Assembly (NCBI GenBank): GCA_026710945.1
Contig: JAPOQA010000020.1
Location: forward strand, 23,436-87,435
DNA from: Chloroflexota bacterium
GTDB lineage: Bacteria > Chloroflexota > UBA11872 > VXOZ01
Length of the DNA stretch: 64,000 nt
Direction: 5' to 3'
Shown here: positions 27,050 to 36,436 of the stretch, piece after piece
Layout: every line of letters starts with the position of its first letter
How positions within the stretch are numbered: position 1 is the stretch's first letter
The notes under the pieces: generated by a model
Databases searched by the model: none
Seen by the model: the letters and a program-made list of their open reading frames with translations, nothing else
Told to the model about the DNA's origin: nothing
Made by a program: the position numbers and the translations under genes

Positions 27050-28162
27050 CTAACAGCACTTTTCCTCCTGCGCCATGCGGTCCACATCCACCATCACGTC
27101 GGTGAGCAAGTCCACGTCAACGTCGTACCACAGGCCGAAGGTACTCTTGCCGCCCGGCCCCAGGATTTCTTCCGCAATCTCGCACACCAGGCTGCGGTTC
27201 ACATTCTGCACGCCGAAATCGGCAAACGTCGAGGGCAGGTTGACCGACTGGTTGAAGCGGATCAGCTTGCGCACCTCGGCATCGCCCTGCTGCATCAGCG
27301 CCACCGCGACCAGAACGCCAAATGCCACCTCTTCGCCGTGCACCCTCTCAATGGTGGCGTGTTTCGATTTGCCGGGATGCACACCGTGTTCTCCACCTAC
27401 CCCGCCGCACGCCGGGCCGGCCACACCGCCGCCGTAGACAATCGCTTCTACGACCTTATCAACTGCTTCTGTAGCCACGCCGCGCTCGCACGCGTGATAC
27501 GCCGAGGCGCCGTGCTCGAGAATCGTGTCGTAGGTCCATTCGGCAATGGCGACGGCCGCGCCGGTAGGAAAGACGTTATCGAAGCCGAGAATGCGTTCAG
27601 TACCGCTGCGCAGGCGCAGCTCGCGCCCGATGCGGCCGCCCGTCCACGTGGGCAACGCATCGGCCATACCGGCTGCCAGCCAGCGGCCGCCGCCCTGGGC
27701 GATGATGCGGGTGTCGGCAATGACGGTATGCGGGCCGACGTACCACACATTGCGGTCGGCGTCGCCTTCAATGCTGGCGCTAAAAGTCGCCGTCGCGTTG
27801 GTGGAAGCGACGGTCGGCACACTGATAAGCCACGCGCCCATCTCGTGCGCAATGGCCTTCGCTGCGTCCACCACCCGTCCGCCACCGGCAGCAATGACGA
27901 CGTCTGCCCCGATCTCCTTGCCCTTGGCCACAAGGGCATCCACTTCCGGGCGCTTCTTGTCGACGTGGCTGCCGTGCTCGATGTGGTACGAGATACCATG
28001 TTCGTCGAGTGCGCCGGTAACGGTATCTTTGATTGCCGCCATGGCCCGGCCGCCGCCAACGATCAGCGCATTGCTTCCCAGCGCCGCCGCATGCGCCCCA
28101 ACATCGCTAACGATTCCCGGTCCTACCACAAATCGCAGCGGGTGAACGATCGCTTTCTTCAT
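27050..28162 (-). CDS. Iron-containing alcohol dehydrogenase, glycerol dehydrogenase-like
   Basis: 370 residues, GldA-type fold. The nucleotide site is AAGGGRVVDAAKAIA (about residues 90-104), followed by VPTVASTNATATFSA and the metal ligand region AAGMADALPTW. The second metal histidine lies in GGEHGVHPGKS. GldA oxidises glycerol to dihydroxyacetone with NAD; related proteins use glycerol-1-phosphate or other polyols. The final residues KCC are atypical. AAGGAAATGAG precedes the ATG. It is monocistronic. Confidence 0.88.
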   Translation of the reverse strand: MKKAIVHPLRFVVGPGIVSDVGAHAAALGSNALIVGGGRAMAAIKDTVTGALDEHGISYHIEHGSHVDKKRPEVDALVAKGKEIGADVVIAAGGGRVVDAAKAIAHEMGAWLISVPTVASTNATATFSASIEGDADRNVWYVGPHTVIADTRIIAQGGGRWLAAGMADALPTWTGGRIGRELRLRSGTERILGFDNVFPTGAAVAIAEWTYDTILEHGASAYHACERGVATEAVDKVVEAIVYGGGVAGPACGGVGGEHGVHPGKSKHATIERVHGEEVAFGVLVAVALMQQGDAEVRKLIRFNQSVNLPSTFADFGVQNVNRSLVCEIAEEILGPGGKSTFGLWYDVDVDLLTDVMVDVDRMAQEEKCC

Positions 28163-28292
28163 ACAGACTCATTTCCTTATTCGACTACGACTCAACCGAA
28201 TCCCAGGACAATTATCGCACCTGCTTTCGCATGCTAGGAGCGGCTAGACAGGAGCAGAACCTCACTCAATCCCTATCTTCCAGGCGGTAACC

Positions 28293-28730
28293 TCAATACT
28301 CTTCCACTTCCTCCTCACTCCACTGGTAGGACTCATCGTCTTCTACTTCATCCACTGCTGCCCAATCTTCCCATCGCTCAACGTATTCATGGGAATCTTC
28401 CGCCCCTGCTGCCAAATCCGCTTCATCCTCATCCCAATCCCGGCCGCTCTTGGGCTTCTCTTGCCAGGAGGCAAATGCTACAGCACCTGCAATCTCATCT
28501 CCATACTCGTCCCAGTCACTCTCTATTTCGTAACCAAACACATACTCGTCAGTGTCCTCTTCTTCCTGGTCGTCGTCCCATGTGCCCCAGTTACCATCCT
28601 GCACACCAGACCAAGTACTGTCGTCAATGACTTGGCTGTCCTGCGGGCGTGACTGTGATTGCTGCAAAACGACACTGTCGTTGGATGTAGAGAAGAGCCA
28701 ATTGAGGAACTTGAGGAGCATCTGCCTCAC
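28293..28730 (-). CDS. Small, extremely acidic protein of unknown function
   Basis: 145 residues. A short hydrophobic N-terminal helix (MLLKFLNWLF) is followed by an Asp/Glu/Trp-rich tail with runs such as WDDDQEEEDTDEY and ending EEEVEEY; about a third of residues are acidic, with very few basic ones, and several tryptophans are spaced through it. The open frame starts at a GTG (28730) but the ATG three codons in (28721) has GAGG just before it. No family is recognised. Possible roles such as an ion-binding, chaperone-like or DNA-mimic protein are speculation. Confidence 0.55.
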   Translation of the reverse strand: MRQMLLKFLNWLFSTSNDSVVLQQSQSRPQDSQVIDDSTWSGVQDGNWGTWDDDQEEEDTDEYVFGYEIESDWDEYGDEIAGAVAFASWQEKPKSGRDWDEDEADLAAGAEDSHEYVERWEDWAAVDEVEDDESYQWSEEEVEEY

Positions 28731-28933
28731 TCCACATAGGCCGGGCCATTCCGCAGTAATGCCAACCCTACCAGCCGATCAACCGCATGATTGGGTGCCC
28801 TCAGCACTTAGGCAGGATCAGACATGCAGGCGTTAAACACAACCGAATACTACTGGCAGTCTGCGACTAGCGTCACCGCAAGACTCAAACCACAGACTAC
28901 CTGTAATTCGTCGCTATTCAGGTGCTCTCGGTC

Positions 28934-30151
28934 CTATCCCACCGCCACCGGCAAGCGCATATCCGCCGCCACCGTGTTCATACTCTCCTTAATCGCCGCG
29001 GCCACGTAGCGCAGGTCCTCATCGGTCATGAGCGGATGGATGGCGGGACAGAAGAGGCGGCGTCCGGTGTCGGTAGAGACCGGCACGTCTTCCGGACTGT
29101 GCCCCATCCGCACCATATACCCGACGTAGTCCGGCAAGGAGGCGTTCATGATCCACGTGCCGACGCCGTGCTCGCCGATGAGGCGGTCCGCAAACTTGTC
29201 CCGCGGGTCGCCGGCCCAGTCTTCTTCCAGCATGAGCGTGTAGCCGTACCACACGTGGTGGTAACCCTCGGGTTCGATGGGCAGGATCAGGCCGGGAATA
29301 TCCTCTATCAGTTCGACAAAATCAGCCACGCGCTGCCTTCGCGCATCATTCATTTCGTCGAGGCGCGTGACTTGAATGGAACCGGCCACCGCTTGCAGCT
29401 TCGTCATGCGGAAGTTGGTGCCCCAGCCGTCCAGCGCGCTGCCAAACGAGCGCATGCTATTCACGAATGCGGCGTAATCGTCATCGTCGGTCGTGACCAT
29501 GCCGCCTTCGCCCAGGGTCGTCATGTTCTTGCTGGTCTGGAAGCTGAAGATGTTCATGGCGCCTTTCTTGCCGACCTTGGTGCCCTTGTACCCGGCGCCG
29601 ACGGCGCGGGCCGCGTCGCAAAGCACAGGCGGCGGACCGTGGACGGGGTGCGGGTGCCGCTGCGCGATGTCTTCCAGGGCGTCCACGTCGGCGGAAAGAC
29701 CGTTGTTGTGCACAGCCAGGATCGCGCGCGTATTCGGGGTCATGCAGCGCTCGACGTCATTCGGATCGATGTTGAATGTGGCCGGGTCGATCTCCGCCAG
29801 CACCACCTTGGCGCCAACGCCCATCACGCAAAGGGACGTGGCCTTGAACGTGATGCCAGGCACGATGACCTCGTCTTCGGGGCCGAGTTGGAGGGCGTGA
29901 ATTGCCGCGTCCAAGCCGGTGCCGCAAGAGTTCACGGCCAGCGCATGCTTGACGTCGCAATACTCAGCGAATGCCTCCTCAAACTGCGCGACCTCCGGGC
30001 CGTGAAAGCCGATGCGCCAGTCCATGCTCTCCTGCAGGCTGGCGTTGATAGCGTCTACCTCTGCTTGGGTGTACCAGCCGCCGAGGGTCGGAAACGGAAA
30101 CTGCCGCTTGCCGTGCTCCAGCAAGTCTCGTTCGTCTTTTGTCAATTCCAT
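28934..30151 (-). CDS. DegT/DnrJ/EryC1/StrS family PLP aminotransferase
   Basis: 405 residues, type I PLP fold. The Schiff-base lysine is K208 in SFQTSKNMTTLGEGG, and CDAARAVGAGY holds the ring-binding aspartate D179. The conserved GPEVAQFEEAFAEY and NSCGTGLDAAI substrate blocks are present. The family makes amino sugars for cell-surface glycans or antibiotics, mainly from NDP-keto sugars. CAAGGAG precedes the ATG. No sugar-nucleotide genes adjoin it, so the substrate is open. Confidence 0.92.
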   Translation of the reverse strand: MELTKDERDLLEHGKRQFPFPTLGGWYTQAEVDAINASLQESMDWRIGFHGPEVAQFEEAFAEYCDVKHALAVNSCGTGLDAAIHALQLGPEDEVIVPGITFKATSLCVMGVGAKVVLAEIDPATFNIDPNDVERCMTPNTRAILAVHNNGLSADVDALEDIAQRHPHPVHGPPPVLCDAARAVGAGYKGTKVGKKGAMNIFSFQTSKNMTTLGEGGMVTTDDDDYAAFVNSMRSFGSALDGWGTNFRMTKLQAVAGSIQVTRLDEMNDARRQRVADFVELIEDIPGLILPIEPEGYHHVWYGYTLMLEEDWAGDPRDKFADRLIGEHGVGTWIMNASLPDYVGYMVRMGHSPEDVPVSTDTGRRLFCPAIHPLMTDEDLRYVAAAIKESMNTVAADMRLPVAVG

Positions 30152-30510
30152 CGAATTCTCCTTGCTACCTCACATTCTCTTCGACACACATGTTCGGCTA
30201 GCTAGTGTTGACAATTCAAGAACCAGGCTGTCATTGCTGAATCTCACATGCCGCGAAGATGCCAACGTCGAGCGCTCAGACTGTCACTCCGGCGAAAGCC
30301 GGAATCCATCTTTGCCGGCCCTTTCCGTCGTTCTCGCGTAAGCGGGAATCCATCCACTCCGCCCAAGCGCACACTGCTTCAGGCCGGGGACAACCCCCGC
30401 GCTACGCACCGGATTCCTCGCTTGCGCTCGGAATGACATGACATGGCCTGTGCTGGACGTGATCCAGTATCAACACTGCCTAGCCAGCGTATCTTGTCTT
30501 GACGAGTTTA
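30152..30510. repeat. Spacer with TTCCGGC/GCCGGAATCCATC-type palindromes
   Basis: Two elements of the AATCCATC palindrome family lie at about 30286-30356, followed by a GACAACCCCCGCGCTACGC element. No gene is seen. Confidence 0.65.
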
Positions 30511-32256
30511 TCACGTTTGCACGACTACCTGCCGCGCCTCCGCCCCGTTGCTGCTGATTGGCACCGGCACCAAGGCATAGGTCCACCCGTAAGCCTCTTG
30601 CAGCGACACGTCCACCGCCTCACCGTCCACGCTGGCACGAGGAGTCTCGCCGTTTTCGAGCGGGACCATCAACGTAAAGTTGCCGCTGGGCGAACTGCCG
30701 GAGACCCGGCACGAGAAGCTCCCATTATCCCAGGCGCTATGAGAGACCTGCGCCCGGTTGCGGGCGCGCACAAAGTCGGCCCATTCGAAAGCGCTCCAGA
30801 TGGGCAGACCCAGTTCGTTTGCGTAGTCCCAGCTCTGGTTCTGGTAGGCGCTGCTATAGGTGTAAAACGAAACGGGATGCGAGAGCACCGTGAGCGGACT
30901 GAAATAGCGCTCCTTCTTCTCCAGCATCACCTGGCGCGTGCGCTTGGCTTCGCCCACCGGGTCCGACGAGAGCTTGGCTTTGACGGATGCGTCGTCGTAC
31001 GCCTGAGTCAGTTGCTGGTAGACCTCGATGATCTCGCCGTTGGTATCCACGAACTTGCCGGGATGCCCGGAACCGTTGGTGTACTGCAGCCATTGGTCGT
31101 GGATGCTGAGCACGTTGGTATCCAATACCACACCTACGTCCTCGTAGATGCGCGGCAGGTCGACATAGCCCTTCCAGCCGAGGCAGTGATTGCGGTTGGC
31201 AATGACGGTCTCGCCGCCATAGTGCTCCCGGAAATAGTCGGTATCCCGCCGCACGATTTCTTCCATGACGGCATCCTGCTCTTCATTGACGTATTGCGGA
31301 TCAAAGGCGTTGTGGTGGATGCCAAAGGAGTGGCCACGAGCGCGCCAGCCTTCCACTCGTTCCGGCGTCGCGATGGTGTACTTGGATGGGCCGAGCATCA
31401 GGTAAATGGTAACGTGTCCGTTGTGCGCTTCCGCCGCATTCATCAGCGCTTCGAAGGCTTCGAGCGGCGAGTAGTCGTCATCAGAGTCCAATACCACCAT
31501 GCTCTTGGTCTCCGGCGTGTCGTAGTACCACAGCCGGGGCTGCGGGTGCTTAGCGATGGCATTGATGGCATTGCCGAGCAGCATGGCATGGATGTCGGCC
31601 TGCGGCAGGTGCATGCGCCGCGTATCCAGGTGATTGCTAAAGAATTCGTTGGGACGGTAGGGGTTGCCGAATCCCACGGTGCGCCAGCCATAGTGCACCG
31701 GATTGCCCTGACGAATCAACGCCACCGCTTGGGCAAGGTCGTAACCGAACGCCACCACCTGTCCTTTACCAAGCGGGAAGTGCATGACCGCGGGGTATGA
31801 CGTTTCGACGTCAGCATCGACGTAAATCCTGGCGATCTCTCGTGTGCCTTCCGGCAGTTGCAGCGGCTCGTAGTTGTCCACCGGCATGTGGGTCTGGATC
31901 GACTCATGCGGCACGCCGGCGCCAATGGCATTGCCCGGCAGCGGCCGCACGTAGGCCGGATAGGCGGCGGTGTCCGTCGGCGCCAGACCAAGCCCCACAG
32001 CGAGCACGCGTGAAGGACGCAGCGCGATCAGCCGCCCGCCCGACTTCACATAGGCCACAAGCCGCTCCACGTAGGCGCGTCGCGGCAAACTGGGCGTCAG
32101 GACAACCGCATCATAGGCGTCAACCCGCGCCAGAGCATCCTGGCCGATGGGCTGCACGTCGAAGTCCGCAAATCCCTCCGCCTTTAGTACTTCAGAGGTA
32201 TACGGTCCATAAGTATTGGCGCGGCTACCCGGTTGGGTGAGAATTAGCATGCTCAC
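30511..32256 (-). CDS. Two-domain protein: GATase1-like N-terminus and polysaccharide-deacetylase-like core
   Basis: 581 residues. The first 200 have a ThuA/glutamine-amidotransferase-like alternation (AYDAVVLTP, YVKSGGRLIALRP, GKGQVVAFGYDLAQ). The middle has MVVLDSDDDYSPLE, GHSFGIHHNAF and NRNHCLGW, which resemble the D-D and H-x-x-H metal motifs of polysaccharide deacetylases. The last 90 residues look like a beta-sandwich. No signal peptide is seen. The start is a GTG (32256) or the ATG two codons in; AAGGATGTTCC lies upstream. Probably acts on a glycan; function unproven. Confidence 0.65.
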   Translation of the reverse strand: MSMLILTQPGSRANTYGPYTSEVLKAEGFADFDVQPIGQDALARVDAYDAVVLTPSLPRRAYVERLVAYVKSGGRLIALRPSRVLAVGLGLAPTDTAAYPAYVRPLPGNAIGAGVPHESIQTHMPVDNYEPLQLPEGTREIARIYVDADVETSYPAVMHFPLGKGQVVAFGYDLAQAVALIRQGNPVHYGWRTVGFGNPYRPNEFFSNHLDTRRMHLPQADIHAMLLGNAINAIAKHPQPRLWYYDTPETKSMVVLDSDDDYSPLEAFEALMNAAEAHNGHVTIYLMLGPSKYTIATPERVEGWRARGHSFGIHHNAFDPQYVNEEQDAVMEEIVRRDTDYFREHYGGETVIANRNHCLGWKGYVDLPRIYEDVGVVLDTNVLSIHDQWLQYTNGSGHPGKFVDTNGEIIEVYQQLTQAYDDASVKAKLSSDPVGEAKRTRQVMLEKKERYFSPLTVLSHPVSFYTYSSAYQNQSWDYANELGLPIWSAFEWADFVRARNRAQVSHSAWDNGSFSCRVSGSSPSGNFTLMVPLENGETPRASVDGEAVDVSLQEAYGWTYALVPVPISSNGAEARQVVVQT

Positions 32257-32360
32257 AGGAACATCCTTCCTAACTGCTGCATTAGCTGCTTACTACACTA
32301 TTCCAATGAAGTGTGGTTACTCTGATTGCGCCTGCATGTTTGCTTCTATGTTTGCTCCGA

Positions 32361-33440
32361 TCAAGGAACGACAAAGGTAAGCACTTCCGAAACATCCGAC
32401 ATTAGAATCCTACTGCGTCGCGCACGGTTATTTAGAATTCCCATCTGTCGACCTTGCTTCTGTTGAGTCCTTCGGGAAGCATAGGCGACATCAAAGAGCT
32501 TGTAATCCGCATCGCAAAAAATACGCCGGACTATCTCTGGGAACAGCAAACGTTTGCCAGTACTTATCGTGCGGTTATTCGGAACAATCACGGTGCATCG
32601 CCCACCCCTAGTTTGGGTCGCTCGAAGCTGATGAGCAATACGCACCATTGCACTTGTCCACTGTGGAGCATCCATGTTGGCAAGGTCATTCGGGAGGTTA
32701 GAATATTGACCTTTGGTCAATCCATGATAGGGGGGATCAACGATAATGTAATCAGCATGTTCCGTGGGAAAGCCCTTAAGCAAGTCGCAGGGGATGATCT
32801 GTTTGCCGTATGGCCCACGGGGCAACAGATCCGACAGCACGATATCAATCCTCAGTGAATCGTCTTCAATCCATGTACCACGGTCTTCCCAGACGCGAAG
32901 GAGCATTCCAGATCCAGCCATTGGATCAACAACTTTGTCTCCATTGTGCGCATAGTACCAGAGGCAGTTGGCATAAATGTCACCTGGTATATAGCCATGA
33001 CCCTCCCATCCGTCTATTCGGGGCCATCTCAGAGTTGAAAAGCTCCAATTGTCGGTTGGCCGAACTAAGGACGGAAGAGCTTCGCTTGCAGGTCCGCGAA
33101 GCGATCGCGCATCAGACTCTGTCATCGCCGGGTGAATTAGCCCGTCCCTAGCAGCGCGCAGCAGAGTGTCACTGGACAAATCGGAAAGCGCGGCTAGGGT
33201 TCGGATTCGGATAGGCAGGCGTGGTTCTGGTCTAATGTCTAGGACTTGCCTTAGCCGGCTACCAATCGTCGCGAGGAGGCGCGCATCGCGGGGGGTAACA
33301 CCTGCGGCCTCGAGCACAAGTTGATAGTCGTCAGCAGCCAATTCCCGCCGGGCTTCACTGATTCGCATCCCCTGCTCAACAAGAGCCCGACCCGCATCCG
33401 TGCGGGCATTTGCAAGGTATCGTGTCCAATCGCGAGGCAT
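32361..33440 (-). CDS. DNA amino-methyltransferase with helical N-terminal extension
   Basis: 359 residues. The SAM-binding motif I is DPMAGSG (172-178) and the catalytic motif IV is DPPY (235-238), so the order is that of alpha/gamma-type adenine or N4-cytosine methyltransferases. Residues 25-110 form a helical region recalling DUF3102-like or ParB-like domains. It is the last gene of a tight operon nurA-herA-methyltransferase: only six bases separate it from the herA stop and it has no own Shine-Dalgarno, so it is probably translated by coupling. Base composition is lower in GC than the flanks. Predicted role: modification of host DNA to mark self. Confidence 0.85.
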   Translation of the reverse strand: MPRDWTRYLANARTDAGRALVEQGMRISEARRELAADDYQLVLEAAGVTPRDARLLATIGSRLRQVLDIRPEPRLPIRIRTLAALSDLSSDTLLRAARDGLIHPAMTESDARSLRGPASEALPSLVRPTDNWSFSTLRWPRIDGWEGHGYIPGDIYANCLWYYAHNGDKVVDPMAGSGMLLRVWEDRGTWIEDDSLRIDIVLSDLLPRGPYGKQIIPCDLLKGFPTEHADYIIVDPPYHGLTKGQYSNLPNDLANMDAPQWTSAMVRIAHQLRATQTRGGRCTVIVPNNRTISTGKRLLFPEIVRRIFCDADYKLFDVAYASRRTQQKQGRQMGILNNRARRSRILMSDVSEVLTFVVP

Positions 33441-33446
33441 GGAGGC

Positions 33447-35087
33447 TTACGAAAAGACGGTTAGATTCGAGCGCGACATATCCATTTTGACAAGCAGAAG
33501 TGAAGGTACACCGAATAAGTCAACCAGCATTTCACCTGGATCAAGCTTGTCTGCACTAGAAAGAAGACCCTCTCGGACGGTAGGGAGAGCCTCTCTCAAC
33601 GTGCCAAGGTGACGGTGACGCCCAACAATTGTCGTATTGAGATTGTGACGAATGTTCTCCGGAACGTCGCCCGCATCCTGAACTGCAATAACGTATCCAA
33701 TGCGAAGGGAGCGTCCCTTCCTTATGCGTTCAGCGAGCATTCCAGTTGCAGCGCTTCGCAAGTAACGCGAGTCTGCCCTAAAGATGTCCGCAGCCTCGTC
33801 GACTATCATGAGCAACTCAGGAGCAGGATTAACAGCCTGACTCGTATCTGATTGAATTGAGCGGGACCTGACATCAGCAGCGCGACCAAGTAGGTGTGAT
33901 AGAAACAGCGCGTACCCTCGGGCATCACCTTCACTTATTCGGATCACATTAAGGCCGGGAAGGAAAATGTCGTCGATAGATCCAGTCTTGCGTTTCGGCT
34001 CACCAAGCGCACTATTGGAAGGTTCAGGATCAATGAAAGCTGGGATTCTGCTTTCACTACGGAATAGTTTTCGTTTTATTGCCTGTAGGGTTGATGTATG
34101 TAACTGAACAGTTGCATCACCAAAGAGGGCATCTATATCCCTCGCATTCTTGGTCCGCACGAAATCTACAAGATCGTGGACTGTCCACTCATTGTTATCT
34201 TCTTTCTCGGAGAATGCGTGGACTATCGTTGCAAATGCTTCTGCCTGGTTTTCTTCGCTCGCACGATGAAAGACAGTGCCAGCTAGTATTTCTGGGTCTA
34301 GAGTGCGGGCGGACAGGCTTAGAAGTCTCGCATGTTCATTTGGGTCATTCTTGTCCAATGTCCAGTAACGCACTGAGCCGCTAGTCTCACTACCGTCGTC
34401 GGCATCACCCTTCCAAAGGTCAAATGCGTGCTGAAGGCTTTCATCAGCATCGAGGTTACGTTCATGGTGGTTTTGGTGATCTGGCTTGTGATCGAACAGA
34501 ACAATGCATCGGGTCATAGAGTCGGCAACATGAGCTAAGTTAGCAAGAAGATGTGATTTGCCTGAGCCGGTTGCGCCAGCAACAAGGATGTGATGATCAA
34601 TAATACGTTCATTGACGATGATTGGAACAGAAGCGTCTCCACTGCGCGCGAGGCTGCCGATGCGACAATCGTCGCCGTCAGACTCTGGCAGGCGAAGATT
34701 ACCTATGATCTCTTCAGTCAGAGCAGGTCTGGCCATAGCCCCTGTTGATGGTCTCGTAAAGGGTGATTGGGGTTCTCCATCATCGCCAATGTGAGCAAGA
34801 ATCTCAGCTTCATAGAAGCGGACATTCGAAACCAGAGCCTCCTTCTCGTACCCCCGGCCTTCGATTAGCGCTAGCATCTGGCTTAGGGCGATAGTATCAA
34901 AGGGATGGGGCGAGAACCGACTGAGATTTCGATTTGGCGAGGAAACCTGGAGGAAGAATCTCTCGTCTCCATCATTTGAAATCAAATATGTAAAGAGCGG
35001 CACTAGGTCGTCCTCGCCGGTTCCGATGAGACGGACAATGTCTGTGTCGGTGCTCTGGTCATCTGCAATCTGCACTAGCTGAGTCAT
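33447..35087 (-). CDS. herA: HerA-like FtsK-superfamily DNA translocase ATPase
   Basis: 546 residues. Walker A is GATGSGKS at 171-178 and Walker B is LLMIVDEA at 425-432. The N-terminal 120 residues look like the HAS-barrel region, and the RIRKGRSLRIGYVIAVQD block after Walker B fits the HerA/FtsK sensor region. HerA hexamers drive DNA translocation and partner the nuclease NurA. Its ATG overlaps the stop of the upstream nurA-like gene by four bases (35084-35087). No signal peptide or membrane segment. Confidence 0.9.
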   Translation of the reverse strand: MTQLVQIADDQSTDTDIVRLIGTGEDDLVPLFTYLISNDGDERFFLQVSSPNRNLSRFSPHPFDTIALSQMLALIEGRGYEKEALVSNVRFYEAEILAHIGDDGEPQSPFTRPSTGAMARPALTEEIIGNLRLPESDGDDCRIGSLARSGDASVPIIVNERIIDHHILVAGATGSGKSHLLANLAHVADSMTRCIVLFDHKPDHQNHHERNLDADESLQHAFDLWKGDADDGSETSGSVRYWTLDKNDPNEHARLLSLSARTLDPEILAGTVFHRASEENQAEAFATIVHAFSEKEDNNEWTVHDLVDFVRTKNARDIDALFGDATVQLHTSTLQAIKRKLFRSESRIPAFIDPEPSNSALGEPKRKTGSIDDIFLPGLNVIRISEGDARGYALFLSHLLGRAADVRSRSIQSDTSQAVNPAPELLMIVDEAADIFRADSRYLRSAATGMLAERIRKGRSLRIGYVIAVQDAGDVPENIRHNLNTTIVGRHRHLGTLREALPTVREGLLSSADKLDPGEMLVDLFGVPSLLLVKMDMSRSNLTVFS

Positions 35088-36163
35088 CGCAAGTCCCGTT
35101 CGTACGTGAGTTCTAAGAATCGATCAGGGTCACGCAAGGAGTGCCTAGCTAACACTTCTTCCCTTGCAGAAGCTCCATTGAAATGTGAGCGCACATGCAA
35201 GTCGGCTATTTGAAGCAACATTGGGATGTCATGTTCTGCAGACCCACCCGGATCCTGCCCAAGAATGGCCAAAGCCAGTGGGACGAGATCACGCACGCAC
35301 TCAATGCCATATGCCTTACGGTTGAGCTTATAGATAGCGCGAACTACACGGCTAGCCCTATCATTTATCCAAGACGCTATTGCTTCCTGCCCACTGCTGA
35401 ACCTCTCGCTGAGTAGATTAGACCAGTGAGCAAGAACGAAGACCTCGCCTGGTTCTAGCGCACATCCAATGGCTACCAACAACGGATTCGCCGATATCTC
35501 TTTGATGAACCCAATCGCACGTCCATTGACGAGGATCCTTTCAAGCAAGTCTCTTGCAGTGACCTGAGAGAGCAGGTTTTGTGTCAGAACTGGCCCGTCG
35601 ATTAATGCGACATGTCTTGAATCTTCCTGCAACCACTCGTACGCAAGTTCTCGCTCCTCATACTCTCGAAACGTACTTACCCATGAAATCTCGTTCTCAC
35701 GTGCCCCCCGTAAGTAAGTCCCCCAATTCCGAATGTTCTCATCCCATGACTTAGAAAAGTCTTGCATAGAAGCATAGGAAGACGCACGTGTGCGTGTAAC
35801 TCTCGCTCGAGGTTGATGGCGGGAACGAGGTGTGACAGCGACTACACCCGCTGCGTAAAGAGTGTCAGAGACGAAACGGAGTGCAGAAATTGCATCCGTC
35901 CCGTCGACTGCAGCTATCTGGTCCGATTGGTAGAGTTCCCTAGCTGGTTCTTGGTAGGGTTCAGCAAGATCGGAAACCTTTGAGATACCCCCACCATCTT
36001 GCTCAAGTAAGCGGCGGACAGCTTGGATGATTTTTTCTTCGTTTTGAACTGAGACACCCACAAGATCCGGAACATCACCAAGTGCAAGGTAAGAATTAGT
36101 GATGTCAAGACGCTTGCTATGGGCATCTCTAAAGAAGTCATAGGACGAATCAATACTTGCCAT
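35084..36163 (-). CDS. nurA: NurA-domain nuclease
   Basis: About 359 residues from the ATG at 36163 (a TTG seven codons upstream at 36184 is the alternative). The NurA fold is suggested by IAAVDGTDA (metal aspartate near residue 87) and the second strand VALIDGPV near 190, with late conserved DLHVRSHF. NurA is a 5'-3' nuclease working with HerA in end resection in archaea; bacterial copies are also found in defence loci. First gene of the operon; it overlaps herA by four bases. The GC content is below that of the flanking genes. Confidence 0.8.
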   Translation of the reverse strand: MASIDSSYDFFRDAHSKRLDITNSYLALGDVPDLVGVSVQNEEKIIQAVRRLLEQDGGGISKVSDLAEPYQEPARELYQSDQIAAVDGTDAISALRFVSDTLYAAGVVAVTPRSRHQPRARVTRTRASSYASMQDFSKSWDENIRNWGTYLRGARENEISWVSTFREYEERELAYEWLQEDSRHVALIDGPVLTQNLLSQVTARDLLERILVNGRAIGFIKEISANPLLVAIGCALEPGEVFVLAHWSNLLSERFSSGQEAIASWINDRASRVVRAIYKLNRKAYGIECVRDLVPLALAILGQDPGGSAEHDIPMLLQIADLHVRSHFNGASAREEVLARHSLRDPDRFLELTYERDLR

Positions 36164-36207
36164 ATAAGGAACACTTGGGATCAAGATGAAGAATATACGC
36201 GAATTCT

Positions 36208-36236
36208 ATGATACCATAGGTTGCTGCCAGTGTCTG
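36208..36236 (-). promoter_or_regulatory. Candidate promoter of the nurA-herA-methyltransferase operon
   Basis: Reading the minus strand, an extended -10 TGG-TATCAT lies at 36208-36216, with CAGACA (36231-36236) 17 bases upstream as a -35-like hexamer. A second TATATT lies at 36192-36197. Confidence 0.4.
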
Positions 36237-36436
36237 CATCTGAATACGAGTACGCGCGTCGCCATAGGATCTCATGCTAGAGAACGAGCATACAACCCAG
36301 AAGTCACTGCGGGCCGCCACAAATCACACCGTCGTTGACGCGACTCTGATCGAGGTTTTTGAAGGGTAGACACACCCTCACGTAGACAGTAATCTGTACG
36401 CTACGGAAGTGGGAACACGAGAGGAGTATCTAGCGC

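Noticed and set aside
28922..30205. Long plus-strand frame opposite the DegT aminotransferase
   Set aside because: A mirror frame typical for GC-rich coding DNA; the minus strand has the PLP motif.
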